DNA of 64,000 nucleotides from positions 3,460,501 through 3,524,500 of the forward strand of contig JACCIC010000037.1 in assembly GCA_018907035.1 (NCBI GenBank). The letters are read 5' to 3'. Both the position numbers and the translations under genes were made by a program. The stretch is from Sycobia sp. Sy_11 (Eukaryota; Arthropoda; Insecta; Hymenoptera; Epichrysomallidae). Below the pieces are notes generated by a model that was not told the DNA's origin, ran no database searches, and saw only the letters and a program-made list of their open reading frames with translations. Below are positions 36,994 to 49,449 of the stretch, piece by piece. Positions within the stretch are counted from its first letter, which is position 1. Each line of letters begins with the position of its first letter.

Positions 36994-38410
36994 CCTCGAT
37001 CCACTCGCGCTCTTTCGTGTACCGCTGTTTGTTCCATGTCTCCTGTGATTTTTTTCTCTCTCGTTCCCCTCGCTTCCCGCCCCCAGCGTTTTCACCAATT
37101 TTGTGGATTGTGCGGGCGTGGGATGGAGCGAGGGAAGGCACGACCGACCTCGAGGCGGCTGTGTTCGTGACGACCTATTCCTTTTTTTTTAGAGGGGGAG
37201 AAGAGGGAGAGTGCCGGCAAATCAGGGATACAGGGAATTATTGTAACGGAAGCGTTGATAACGCCAGGGGCTGACGTTTTCTGTCTGGTAGAGGGATTTC
37301 AATCTTGACGGGAGTTCCTGTATCTCGCTGGAGGGGGGATGATCCGTTGACGGAAATTTGTTTAGGACCTTCCGCGAATTTAAACGACCTATTATGAATT
37401 ATGCGCGGAATCCGAGCAGGGTGGATAATTTTTTTTTATTTTTTATGTTTAGGTGGAGTAGCTTTAATGTAGTTTTCACTAATCGGATACTTGTGCAAGA
37501 GCTTTCTACTTTTTCGATACAGAACCTATTTACGTTGGATAAAAGTGTTCTTTTAAGTTGTTTTATCACTGAAATTGCTCAATTCTGCTTAGCGTATTCA
37601 TAAACAAGTTGGCCACGCTCTATTCCACTAATAAGGGAATTGAATAAATTTTTTAAAAAAGGAGCTCAAACAGCTTCAAAAGCAAGCTTTACTATACAGA
37701 AATATGACTTTTAGCAGTAAATCAATCAATGAAATTATCTTAAATCCTTAAAATTGCTTCGTTATAAATTTATCCGCAATTCTTCACGTATAGTCTTATT
37801 ATCGTTATACTTTTATACAAATGTCAGAATACCGGAATATGAAATAAATCATCCAGAATTCGATCTTAATATTTTACGAATTATCTTGATTGACATCTAC
37901 CGCTGGGAGTAAGGTGAACAAAGAAAAAATTAAATATCATATTTTTCGTTTCTCAATCTTCCGGGTTAAACGCGGTGCTTTTCAATCTAACGCTTTCCCG
38001 AACATTCTCAATAAATCTTTCAGCTGCAAGAGATTCTTTCAATTCGCAAATTCCTTCACGAGTTTCCCCTGCTTTCGGCCAATCGATGCGCGTCTGGTGG
38101 GCTTGACGTGTTCGTGGAAGGGGGAAAGAGGGAGCGAATAAGGGGTGGCATGATGTTCTACCATCCGAAAACTTTTCCAACTTCTCCCTACCCAAACTGC
38201 TGTTCGTGATCCCGCTTTATATTTGTGTATACCGTTCGTAACGCTTCGAGTTTTTTTTCATCGTTTTCCCTAATTTAAATTAGTCGAATTTCGGACGTAC
38301 GTGTACTTTGATTCCTATAATTAATTCACGTTAGTTCGTGGAAAAATTTATATACTTGAACTTTGCCTGTTATGGAGTGCATAAATTATAGCGGTTAGTT
38401 AAAAAGTTAT

Positions 38411-38487
38411 TGTATGTATGTATGTATGTATGTATGTATGCATGTATGTATGTAACTATGTATGTATGTATGTATATATACATATAC

Positions 38488-38532
<45 letters not shown>
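38411..38532. repeat. Compound (TATG)n-(TA)n microsatellite
   Basis: TATG tetramers, then CATATA units, then a TA run. Confidence 0.96.
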
Positions 38533-38536
<4 letters not shown>

Positions 38537-39942
38537 TACGTAATAGATGCACTGCTCTAATCTACACGTGTATTGCTGGAGCATTATTAATTACTGTACA
38601 GCTAAGGAATTTCATGTGGTTGAAATTTTAGAAAAAGCTTGAATTTTTGACCGTTAAATGTATTGTGCAGCAGTGAATTTACGGAATACTTTTTAGGACC
38701 TATTTGAAAAATCCAATTATAAATTATAAATTAAAATGAAAGAAATGTCTTTTCATACTTTTATCTAACGACAATGGAAAATTAAAAAAGAAATAAAATA
38801 AAATTTACTCTGCGTTACATATAATATGCATTTTGTCTATCGCAATCATATAACTAATAAATAAGAAATGCAATGAAAGAAAAGACAGATGCTTGCAAGA
38901 ATTATAAACGTAAATGCTACGTGTTAGTGTTACATATTAAAATTAATCGCGCTCGCAAGCCGACAATTATATTTTATCTTAACTCCGTATATTTATGCCG
39001 GTGCGAGTCGGCAAAAACAAATTCTCGTTTTTCTGATTATTTTCTGCATCGTTAAATAAATCCTTCCTCGGCTAACGCTTCAGCCGACGATATACCGTGC
39101 GATGCGCATTGAAAAGATCGTTAAAAAAATCAGATGCATCGGATTATACAGATATCTCGAGCTCATTAGAGAACACGCCCAATACCACAGCTACCTGAAA
39201 TAGGAATAATAATTTGATAAGCGCATTTCAATGCGAAGAGTGCTTGTGCACAATGCCAAGAGTCCGCTGCTTCTTATAATATTATAGATCGGCATCGTTG
39301 ATTGAATTATCACGCAAATAAGAATAATTATCATTGTTCCTTTTTTTATCATCGTTCAACATAATATAAAATTATAAAATAAGACTATTCGTATAGCGAA
39401 GATTCAACAAATGGGTAATAAGTTTACTTTCGAATCGTCACTTATGATTTCGTATTATTGAAAGATAAAGTAAATCAGGATTTACATCGTAGCCAGATGC
39501 TTTATTCTCTACAGATCTACATACTCCATACTCTCTTTACAATTTGGAAAATGTTTACGAATTCTACAAAATTCTAAAATATTATTTATTTTTTATAGAA
39601 TGAATTGCAGTAGCCGAATATTCAACTAATCGCAAAATTATACAACGGTTTTATAAAAGAAAAGATAGTTGGTCCCGATTAAAAGATGCAAAATATTAAA
39701 TAGTTTTAAGCCTTGAAATATTTTAATATTAACTATGTGTAGTAAATGTAATTTAGAAAGCTATCGGAATTGATCACTTGTCTATATCTCTTAAAGCGAG
39801 ACCACTTCAACGCGAATTCGATCATCCGTCGTGGAACATCGTTGGTTTTCAAACGATCATACTTGTATCGTTCATGCAAGTATTGAACTTTATTCTAGAT
39901 GAACATATTTAAAAAAAGATACCAAGTTTTGAGATTATGATT

Positions 39943-39954
39943 GGGGGGGGGGGG
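39943..39954. repeat. Poly-G run
   Basis: Twelve consecutive G bases in an AT-rich intron context; length may be unreliable in the assembly. Confidence 0.9.
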
Positions 39955-40292
39955 TCTAAAGAGAGCATTTTAGATAATTGAATAGATAAAATTGTCAAAA
40001 ATAGTTTCTTGGCAACCAAGTAAATTTTTTCCCACATCCAATGAAAACGGATACAATTAGAATAAGACTGGAGATTCACAAATTACTCTAATTATTGCAA
40101 ATAGAGAAAATAGATTCAAGAAAAAATCAAAAGATCGACGCATCTTCTGCAAACCAAACAATTCTACATCCCGATCAAATTCACAAACTCAACCACTTCC
40201 TTGCCCCCTCCCCATATACTTGATTACTCGCATCGATCTAACACTGGCGTTCTCCACGCTCGCCTTCTCCCCCTTCGACTCCTCTGTTGCAG

Positions 40293-40606
40293 AGATCGCG
40301 CTACAGGGCCGCAGCAAGGACGACTACGGCCGGGGCGACGACGACGAGGACGACCGCCGGGGCACCAACGACAACGAGTACGAGTCCGAGCGCGACAGCC
40401 AGCTGAACCGCGCGCACCAGGGCTCGCTGCGCGAGAGCGGCTCCACCCTTCGACCTCGAGGCGGCGGCGGCGGCGGTGGGGGCGCCGCCGCCGGGGCCGC
40501 CGCCGCCTCCCCGCGCGGACTCGCCGAGACCGCCGAGTTCCTGCTGACGAGGGCGCTGCTCGGGCTGCTGCCGTTCCTGGCGACGAGGCGCGGCTGGGCC
40601 GCGTAG
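40293..40606 (+). CDS. DIP-beta: DIP-family gene, terminal coding exon (C-terminal tail)
   Basis: The acceptor CTCTGTTGCAG restores the Glu codon after the conserved IRLY that closes Ig3, and the frame runs 103 further codons to TAG at 40604-40606. The tail has four parts. A charged stretch (DDYGRGDDDEDDRRGTNDNE) comes first, then a polar part (residues about 295-320 of the visible protein). Eight glycines and an Ala-rich run follow (about 323-338), and last a hydrophobic end containing LLTRALLGLLPFLAT. DIPs are commonly held at the surface by GPI, and a hydrophobic C-terminus fits, but the stretch holds one Arg and is followed by two more, which is unusual for a GPI signal. DIP tails diverge fast, so this exon is supported by splice phase, strong acceptor and position rather than by similarity. 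An alternative last exon elsewhere is possible. Confidence 0.85.
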
Positions 40607-42377
40607 TGCGCGGGCGCCCGCGAGATAATCCCCCAACTGAGGGCCGCGTCGAAGTCTCCCGCAAGCGCGAGGCTGGAATTCGGCGCGGCGACCAGCGCGA
40701 GAGGCGCCGCGTCTCGTTCGAGCGGTGCTTTTATCGGGCGAGGGATCGGGAAGTAAAGGGTAAGGCACTGTTATTCGGGATTACGGGTCTCCCGCGGAAA
40801 GGGGGATGGGGGGCGGAGTTAATTTGCAGCTGAATCGAACCAAGTGTATAAATCTCAGTATGATTTGCATATATACGCCCGACTTATCTTCTTAGCGCTG
40901 TAAAGATTTTTTTTTTCTATGGTCTTACATACATACGCGATAGTCTTGATTTATTCAAATCTATTCCTAAAGACTAATTTAGATTATCCCGTGAGTGAAA
41001 TTATTCTTTGGAATATTCAATGGTACGTTCCAGGACATATTCCAAGCAAGGATAAAAAATTTTTTAACAAGACGTGTTTATACTTTCGTATGTTCTAAAA
41101 AGTTACGAAATATTACGAAACTGTATTAACGAATTTTTATATTGTTAAATAATATTTTTCTCACAAACGTAAGTATGTACAAGTAGTAGACTGACTCTAA
41201 AGTCTTAAAGCATATTAAATGAAAATTAAAATTAATTTTAACGAATACACAGTTGAATAAAAATTGAGTTGGAAATAATATTTCATATTTAATTCGCACT
41301 GGGTTATTTGTTAGGCTCTTCAGTAGAAATACAAGTAACCAATTATTCTAGACGTACAAAAAAACGTTATCTGCTGCCATGAAACATACGTCTAATTTTC
41401 TTTCCCCACTTGAATTTCACCTTTTCCACCGTAATTTGATAATTATTTATAATTATGAAATTTTGTTCTCAGGAACTTATAAAAGCAAAATAATATTTGA
41501 AACTAATTGTCTTGTAGAATTAGTTAGAATGAATTTTAAGTTCATTTCGATTTACTGATAAGTATACGTGTACTATATATGCAGAGGCAAATTTGAAAAT
41601 TTGTATTAATGGCAAAGTACATATTGAAATCGAATCAAAATATACCAGTTAACGTACATTTAGGTAAAAACTCGGAGAGAAATCAACTTCATCCTACCTG
41701 AAAAACATTTATGCTCGCGATATCTAGATTTACTTCCCAATCCCGCCGAACAACTTTGTTGAAACCCGCTTAATTTCAACAATCGGATCAATTAGGAATA
41801 ATTTTGTAAATGACTTCGGTAACAAAAAAGGGGGGGCATGAGAAAAAAATGAAAAAAGGGTATAAAATTTTTTATGAACAATTATTGTGTGCAACGATGA
41901 AAATATCGTATAGTTATTTGAGTGGTGGAACGATGGTAATCTCTGCCAACTGATTTATTTTTATAATCATACATGAAGTGTTGTGTATTTAATATTCGGT
42001 TTGTATAGTAGAAGATCGAAGGAGCAGTTACCATATATACATATATACTTCGCGCGTTTAAATCGCCGCACTGTAAATAAGGACTTTTCTCAAATACGAG
42101 GCAAAACGCGGAGGACGCATAAGACGAAGATGCAGCTAACATGATTAAAGCGATATATTATAAATGTATAAAAATATGGGCCGTAACGACATATATATTT
42201 TTCATTTCAGCCTTTTATTTTTCACGAGCATTCGAGCGATAAACAACAAATTTATATAAATATATAGAAATTGTAAAGCATCGCTCGTGGTTCGCAAAAT
42301 CATTTCGCGCGTGACTTAAAATGGATAATAATAATCGATATATAAGATGGTTATTCGCATACTGAAAGAGTGAAAGA

Positions 42378-42384
42378 GTGAGAG

Positions 42385-42435
<51 letters not shown>
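42378..42435. repeat. (GA)n microsatellite
   Basis: A nearly pure GA run. Confidence 0.96.
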
Positions 42436-42438
<3 letters not shown>

Positions 42439-42598
42439 GCGGACTTTTTCGGTTGCTTCAAGAGCAATGTTGAATCGAAAGCAAACGAAAAGGTATAAGC
42501 TTCTTCTAAAGTTAAGAACCCGCTATTGTGCAGAATTGTAAAAGAACTATAAGGAGATCATTACCGTGCCAAAAAGTCGAGGGACTTGTTCAAAAAAG

Positions 42599-42601
<3 letters not shown>

Positions 42602-42639
<38 letters not shown>
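42602..42639. repeat. (TA)n microsatellite
   Basis: An uninterrupted TA run. Confidence 0.96.
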
Positions 42640-42641
<2 letters not shown>

Positions 42642-42799
42642 ACGAAAAACTAAAACGTACTCCGCTAACCGAACGTTTTTTTCCTTCTTTCGTTCCATAA
42701 AATCAATAAAGTCCTTTTTAGCCGAAGGAGTGGATAAAGTTTTGATATATTTTCGCTTTGGTACCTAATGGAAAACTTTAATTGTAGTACCTTTGTATA

Positions 42800-42802
<3 letters not shown>

Positions 42803-42868
<66 letters not shown>
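42803..42868. repeat. (TA)n microsatellite
   Basis: An uninterrupted TA run of about 66 bases. Confidence 0.97.
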
Positions 42869-42870
<2 letters not shown>

Positions 42871-43438
42871 AATCTGCAAAGTTTTGCATTTTTCAATCTC
42901 ATAGATTTGAGAAAAATTAATTGGGGTCTTAATTATTGAATAATAGATTGGTCGTTATGTAGGGATCAATTCTCGATATAAATTTAATTACATGTTTTAT
43001 GAGCTATTTCCAATCGAGCATATGGAGGAGCAGAACTGGTAAGAAATATTATTAAGTATTAAATATTAACGAATCGTGTGGATATTTTAGAGCCAGTGTG
43101 TGCGAGTCACTGCCCAGTACTTTTCGACAGAAATTTTTAGTTGTATTGAACAATCGTCTAGTGTGAACAGTTTTGGATTTAGTTTATCATATTGAATGCT
43201 TAATTTTAATACTGTTTAATTCATGCTGTATAAGAATGAAATTATCCAAAATATGGTACAGTGAAAAAATGATTGCATTGAAATTAAAGACAAGTTTGTG
43301 GGTCGAGAAACAAAATTTATTTATTTATATATTTTTACAAATATTGTGTAGTAGTATGTTGTAAAATACGAGTAATAGTTATCTATTTGAAATAAGTTGA
43401 AAATCCATTGTTCGAAGCAATAATTTCCAGACAGGTGA

Positions 43439-43441
<3 letters not shown>

Positions 43442-43497
<56 letters not shown>
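43442..43497. repeat. (TA)n microsatellite
   Basis: TA run with a single TTTATA interruption near its end. Confidence 0.96.
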
Positions 43498-43498
<1 letters not shown>

Positions 43499-44279
43499 TT
43501 GAATCAATGAAATTGTATTTTATATATTCTTATCAATAATGATTGTTTATTATTAAAAGCTCGTAAGTATTGTACAATACTATAGATAAATAGATATGCA
43601 TTTCTTATTATATAATTCTTAAAATTGAAATATACTTTTTTATAATAAGAGAAATTTTATAATAACGTAAACTAGAAGTAATTGTACATTTCATTTTAGT
43701 TTGTGTGAAAATCGTAATATTTTTTACATTCTCTATCATTCGTTAATAAATGAAATTGCAACAGAAATTTTTAATTATATTAAAATTTCATCTATTTGTT
43801 TAAATAATAATTTCATTATATATTTAATTACAATTCGTTTTATCAAAGAATTTATTATTGTACATAGAAATAAATAATATGGTTTTCGTAAAATATAATT
43901 TTGGCATGATTGTCCTTAGTAGGCAGACTGACGAAATATCGACGTTTCTACTGAATGTTTCTGACTAATGTTATATTATAGTTACAAGAAAATGACAAAT
44001 ACACTACCTAGTAGATATAATATTCCACATAATTGGAAATAGAAATTACTTTCTCACCCAGATAGTACCTTTCAATGGTTTTCATTAGAAAACTAAATAA
44101 AACTATGAATTTTTTTTTGTCGAAGCACATATTCAACGTATCAACGCTACCTAGGATAGAAACTTCAATCATTTCATTATATAAAAGTAGACAATTTTGG
44201 CTCAATTCCTACGATAAAAGAAAAGGAATAATCGAACCCTTATCCTCATTCTTGGGAACTTATTATTAAATAACCAAGA

Positions 44280-44404
44280 ATCGGAGGGGGAAGGGGATCG
44301 CTTAGCGAATTACATCGGCAGCGATCGCAATTAAAAATCCGACACACTCGCTTCGTTATCGCCGGCGCAGTCTCGTTTCAACGTGTATCTTCTCGCCTGC
44401 CTCA

Positions 44405-44438
<34 letters not shown>

Positions 44439-44736
44439 TTCTCGCTTCCTGACCCTCTCCTTCGCTTTCCACCCCAGCCTTTCCGCTTTCTTCTCACGCG
44501 CCGCGCTCTCGCACTTCATATCGCGGATTAGCGAGAGGCGCACCTGTTGCCGGAGAGCTCATGCACGCGCGCGCACTCCTCTAAAAATCTAATTGCTTCC
44601 TCGGACGCACGTGAAAATCGCGTTGGGTGGGAGGCGGGGAGGGAGCGCTTTCCTGTCTCGGCCGAAGGAAAAGAAATTTTATAAGAAGCTCCGCGCATGC
44701 GCGACCGACCGGGTTAGTTGTTCTGTAAGTACGCTC

Positions 44737-44772
<36 letters not shown>

Positions 44773-44780
44773 CCCTGAAA
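44280..44780. other. GC-rich island with two (CT)n tracts
   Basis: CT runs at about 44404-44437 and 44734-44773 flank a CpG-rich core. No coding pattern recognised. Confidence 0.45.
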
Positions 44781-46894
44781 TTAGAGACATTCGTTACTTA
44801 CAAACCATCGACTTTCCACTATCAGTACGCCAAATCTTGGATTTCTTCGTTACGATCATAGGTTATATCTTCTCTTAGAAGTTGTCGACTATGCAATTAA
44901 GCGAATGGAAAATCTTTCTTGCCTATTTTTTTTACTTCGACTAAATAAAAAGAGACTTTAATAAATAACCTTTGCTATAAATGTAACTTTTTGTAGTACA
45001 CTTTTGATACCATATATATAAATAAATACTCGGTATATAATCTTTTACATTGACAAGCTTTGCAATATATCTTTTACACCTATCATTCAGTCGACTGATG
45101 AATAGCAAACCATATTTGATAATAGACAATAGCATCAAAATTGTATATTCCTGTAGTGGAACTTGAAATACAACGACCCTATAGAGAATTTGAATAAATG
45201 TTGTCACAGTTGAGAATCGTTAACGATTTTTGGCAAAAAGTAAAATCGGTTTTTTTTCAATGGTTTTCGTGCTATCGCGAAACAAGTTAACAAAAACACC
45301 TGTTCTGTTTCTACCAATCTGCTTTCGTTTCGATGTTATCGTTGCAAGCAATATGCGATGTACGAAGGTACAGGCTTTGTTAACATGAGAGAAGAAAAAT
45401 GCAAAATTTAATCCACTCGTTTTTAACGCGAATAAAAAAAATTATAATATAAAAAATCTTTTTCTGTTTTTATCTCTATCTAAACATATTGCCTACATTT
45501 TTGACGAAAAATAAGTAATTCTAAACTTTTACAAGAATATAAGAACCAAATTTTTGTTAAGTAATATGGACTGTTCTACAAGAGAAACAAACGGTAACGA
45601 CATAACGCTGATAAAATTGAACTATATCTAAGTTAAAATAATCAATGTAAAAATGTATTGCTAAAATGTATGATCGGATTATCGAAGAAATCGTAGAAAT
45701 AAAATTTGATTCAAAATGACATTCATTTAGATCGCTTCTATTTTACCTTTTAGATAAATTGCTCCATAATCATCGTGCACAACTATATGGTTTAGTATTA
45801 CGATTTGAATAAAAATGGTCTACGGTTTCTCGAATACAAACCGACATAAACGCGAGCAAATGTATTCGTGTGTAGATGCTGTAAAGTACGACGTAATTTT
45901 AGGACTGTATATCGATTTATTATTGAAACGACAAAACTCCTCTATTTGTTGAAAATTAGGTGTTTACCGACGAAATTTGTAAACTGCGATCGAGAAAAAA
46001 AACAGTTGAAATAAATACATAACGAAAAAAAGAAGTTGAAAACGAAGATGACAAAGGCGGCATCGGAATCAAACTTTAGAAAATCTGTGTAATACTATAG
46101 TAACCGTTAGATTGATTTTCTATACTTAGAATTTCTTTTGTAATCGAGAAAAACGGGGGCAGAAAAGACAACAGAAACGCAAAAGCAAACAAATATATTA
46201 ACGCGGATATGGGGGAGGGGGAGAAAAATATGGTCGTCGAAGCGCGAAACTAAATCGACGTTTCTTAAGCCTATATACATATAATAACATTATTTTCGAA
46301 ACTGTGAGAATTTGACGGTGTTATATAAATAGACGCAGGCGGAAAATCCGATTTAGACGAACAAATTCGACTTTGCGTCACGTTGCCCAAAGCGATTTCT
46401 AAGAGACCGAACAACGCACATTCCACCGAGATATTATTATTCTTATTATTAATATTATTATTATCATATACAGGGTGGAAGTTCGAGTATCGAGATTCGT
46501 TCCCTTCCCCTCCTACATGAGTTTGCGCGGGCAGATTCGGCGCGTGGAGCGAAGCGTCGAGTAAGGGGAGGGTGGAATGAGAAACCGCGCCTTTGCCCCT
46601 CTAGAGAAATACGCATTTATATAATTGCAAGTTAAAAATGACTGTTGATATATTGTTGACGATTGTATGTTAATGGAGTGAAATAATTACGGCTGAAACT
46701 ATAGAATTCATCGATTAATAAATGAAAAAAGAAAACATATTGTACATATATAATAAGAAGTTAGAAAGGTAGGACGATCTCCCGCGTGGCGCCGCGTGAA
46801 TTACAAGCGAAAACAAAATCGACTCTGGTCATTCTATATATATATTATACGAAGATCAACGACGAGAGGAAAAGCCACCCCGCACACATTGTAC

Positions 46895-46900
46895 AATAAA
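46895..46900 (+). promoter_or_regulatory. Candidate polyadenylation hexamer
   Basis: AATAAA following the DIP stop codon by 6.3 kb. Such hexamers are common by chance in AT-rich DNA, so support is weak. Confidence 0.2.
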
Positions 46901-47184
46901 TAATAGCACGATTGACTCTATGTAATATTACGAGCCTAACTAAAAGAGCGGGATGGCTTATTACGGAAAAGCGGGGTACTGCCTGTAATCGAAAACGCGC
47001 GGTATCTTTAAGGCTGGATTAGCAAGAAGTGTAAGAAACCCTAACCAAAGGGAAAAAAACCTACAAACGGGAAACTGGTGCGGGCGATGCAGTGTGTAAT
47101 AATGTTGAACTTATTTATATACATATATAGGCGTGAAATACCAAGGCCGTCAATTTTTGTCCCTATCTTTTGAAATAAGAATAA

Positions 47185-47190
<6 letters not shown>

Positions 47191-47237
<47 letters not shown>
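47191..47237. repeat. (TA)n microsatellite
   Basis: An uninterrupted TA run lying between two candidate AATAAA hexamers. Confidence 0.96.
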
Positions 47238-47242
<5 letters not shown>

Positions 47243-48343
47243 CTATATATATTTTAAACAATAAAGGAAATAAAAATTTCTATAAAATATCCAGATCCTT
47301 TTGGAATTTTGAGATTCCGGATAATTCTATTATATTGACTCGTATCATTAATTGTTAACCATTGGAACACTTTAAAAAGATCACTGAATACGAGTTTCCG
47401 TTATACCCAAGTAATTTCAATATTCCGACAGAATCAGATAAAATCCGCTCGACGGCCCTGGCATATATTAAATAAAAATCCAACACCCGAGTACGATGTA
47501 CGAGGACCGCAACGAAATGAGAACGGCGCAGACGATTCGAGCCTCGACGAACGGAGCTGGTGGTCGTCTCCCCGACCGTCTCTGCGTTTGTTTCTCGGCC
47601 TCCGTGCGCTGCCGTGCTCGCAGTCGATGCACCAAAAATGCATAAACTTGTAAGAAGATGAAAATAAGAGAGAAAAAAAACGAAATAAAATTATCGCCCA
47701 AGCTATTATAAAAAATTGCGTACCGGCAAAGCGATGCGCAGCCGATAATTTGGACGAAGGATATACATATGATTATACATATAAATATGACTAAATAAAA
47801 CAAATATTAATGTAATTCTTGCTCTTTGATATCGATTCCCTCTGAGTTCACTTTTAATTTAATTTATCTGCCACTTGTCTCTTCTTATTATTATTTAATT
47901 ACTAACTATTAGCTTTATTGCTTAATTTTATAAAATCAACTGGCTTCTTTCATTATTATCATATGCTGCATTCAAATTAAGGTAAGTACATAAAACTTAT
48001 ATTAACCTTATATATTCCATAATTAAAATAAGTAACTTAATTAAATTTATTTTTAATAAAAGAAAATTTTTTTTTTGTCAATCTGGAAAATGAATGAAAA
48101 ACTGAAATAAGCATTTGAGAGGACTTTATGTGCTCATCGCTAATTATATACCATCCATGTCAGAATACTGTAACTGATAATTTGTTTAGAGTGGCAGCAA
48201 AAAATTTGAATTTGAATTTTAAAATTTTCGAACGAAAAACTGTAATTTATAATATAGTTAAAAATAATATAGTTCATCTTGTTAAATGAGATAAAGAAAA
48301 CTACTAAATATTTTTATAGGTCTGAAGGTTTATACAAACAAAT

Positions 48344-48396
48344 AAAATTATAGACAGTCAGATTGCCCTCATTAATAATCACATAACTATATTTAT
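48344..48396 (+). repeat. Diverged fragment related to the foldback family
   Basis: GACAGTCAGATTGCCCTC followed by AATCACA aligns with the inner-arm motif of the foldback element (GACAGTCAGACTGTCCTTG) and with the 31.5-kb fragment (22 of 31 positions by eye). Confidence 0.4.
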
Positions 48397-48490
48397 TTAT
48401 TCGCGTAGAATCTGAAATGTAACGATCAAAATTAATTATATTAAAATTTTAATAAAAGCCACTAATAGGAATATATGCTTTTAATACACT

Positions 48491-48573
48491 AATTTGTAAA
48501 GGCAAAGCGTGTGTTTGTTTGTATCTGATAAAAAAAAATTACTGAACCGATTGCTTTGAAATTCGAAATACAT
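48491..48573 (+). repeat. Dispersed repeat, copy related to 35121-35214
   Basis: It carries TTACTGAACCGATTG followed by CTTTGAAATTC, the same core as the minus-strand copy in intron 5. The upstream AATTTGTAAAG and GCGTGT strings are also shared. Confidence 0.6.
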
Positions 48574-49249
48574 CGAAATGATCTTCGGAAAGACATGATC
48601 TATGTTTTGTATAAAAAATTATCTTACTTTCATAAATAAATTATGCGGGCGTACTTTATAAATGGCCTATTATAATTTGGTGGGAATAATAAACCGAGTT
48701 CGGAGTCGACTCCACATATCGTGCGCGAAAAAAAGCTATTCATAGACCATTATTTTGCTATAATACGCACCACTAACTAAATATTGGGGACATTGTAGTA
48801 GCTTCTTATACGGAAGCGACGATAGGTATATTATATATAGGAATACAGATGTATACATGAAGTACTTTTCATATACATATATATATATATATCAAAATGT
48901 ACTCTCTTAATATATCACACTTATTCAAAAAATATTTACATTTCATAATTGTAAAAAAAAATATAAGAGAAAAAATTGTGAAAGTATTCATATATTAACG
49001 GTCAAAATCATATGAATTTAATAATATAAATGGATGAGGCATTTCTTCGTGAAGAGAATAGTTTCACTGTCCTTTACGAATATAATTAATTTTATAATTT
49101 AAATTCTATGTGCGTATTTATAAAAAATAATCCATCTATGATAATATTATTTTTTAAAACCAACTGTAGAAGCAAAAAAAATTACAAGTTTCCATTAATT
49201 CTTCGTGTAACTAATATTAATTTCTAGTCCTTTTATCATTCCTTTATGG

Positions 49250-49274
49250 TCGTTCTCAATTTGATTGAGAACGA
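49250..49274. repeat. Short perfect inverted repeat
   Basis: TCGTTCTCAAT and its reverse complement are separated by only three bases (11-bp stem). It is followed by mixed AT sequence rather than a T-run. Function unknown; a remnant of a DNA transposon or a chance palindrome. Confidence 0.6.
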
Positions 49275-49449
49275 TAATTCATAACTTTTTGATGATCGTT
49301 GATATCAGCATGACTCAAACGGAGAAATATTACATTAACTCAATTATATTTTGATAACAAATCCATTGCTGGATGCACCTCTTATCAAACTCGGCAAAGT
49401 CATATTCTCGGCAACCACCACCAGACATCAAGAGCATTAATTTATATTA

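Larger units (their letters stand above)
35830..37300. other. GC-rich island in intron 5
   Basis: The most extended CpG-rich block in this intron. It contains a CTC/CT tract (36418-36470) and a 64-base TA run (36927-36990). Several overlapping open frames exist on both strands without recognisable domains. A regulatory or alternative-promoter role is possible but not shown. Confidence 0.45.
30710..40292 (+). other. Intron 5 (9,583 bp)
   Basis: It starts with GTATGT and ends in CTCTGTTGCAG. Contents: a fragment of the foldback family (31518-31596), a diverged SINE (31787-32066), a CT-rich stretch (about 32330-32430) with a GC-rich block (32440-32830), a dispersed repeat copy (35121-35214), a GC-rich island (35830-37300), a TATG/TA tract (38411-38532) and a 12-base poly-G (39943-39954). 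The remainder (32850-35100, 37350-38400, 38540-40190) is AT-rich with no gene that I can support. Confidence 0.85.
40607..47300 (+). other. Downstream region, possible long 3' UTR
   Basis: GC-rich up to about 40830, then AT-rich without recognisable genes. AATAAA hexamers that could direct polyadenylation are at 46895-46900, 47180-47185 and 47260-47265, among others. Long 3' UTRs are common in insect neural adhesion genes, so the transcript may reach any of these; without RNA data the end cannot be set. The stretch contains several microsatellites and a small GC-rich island (44280-44780). Confidence 0.35.

Noticed and set aside
40201..40833. 210-codon + strand frame and long minus-strand frames over the last DIP exon
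   Set aside because: They are shadows of the GC-rich exon: the DIP frame has the right splice phase, and these do not.
46471..46500. ACAGGGTGG as the start of a known insect repeat
   Set aside because: Only nine bases match what I remember and no second end was found.
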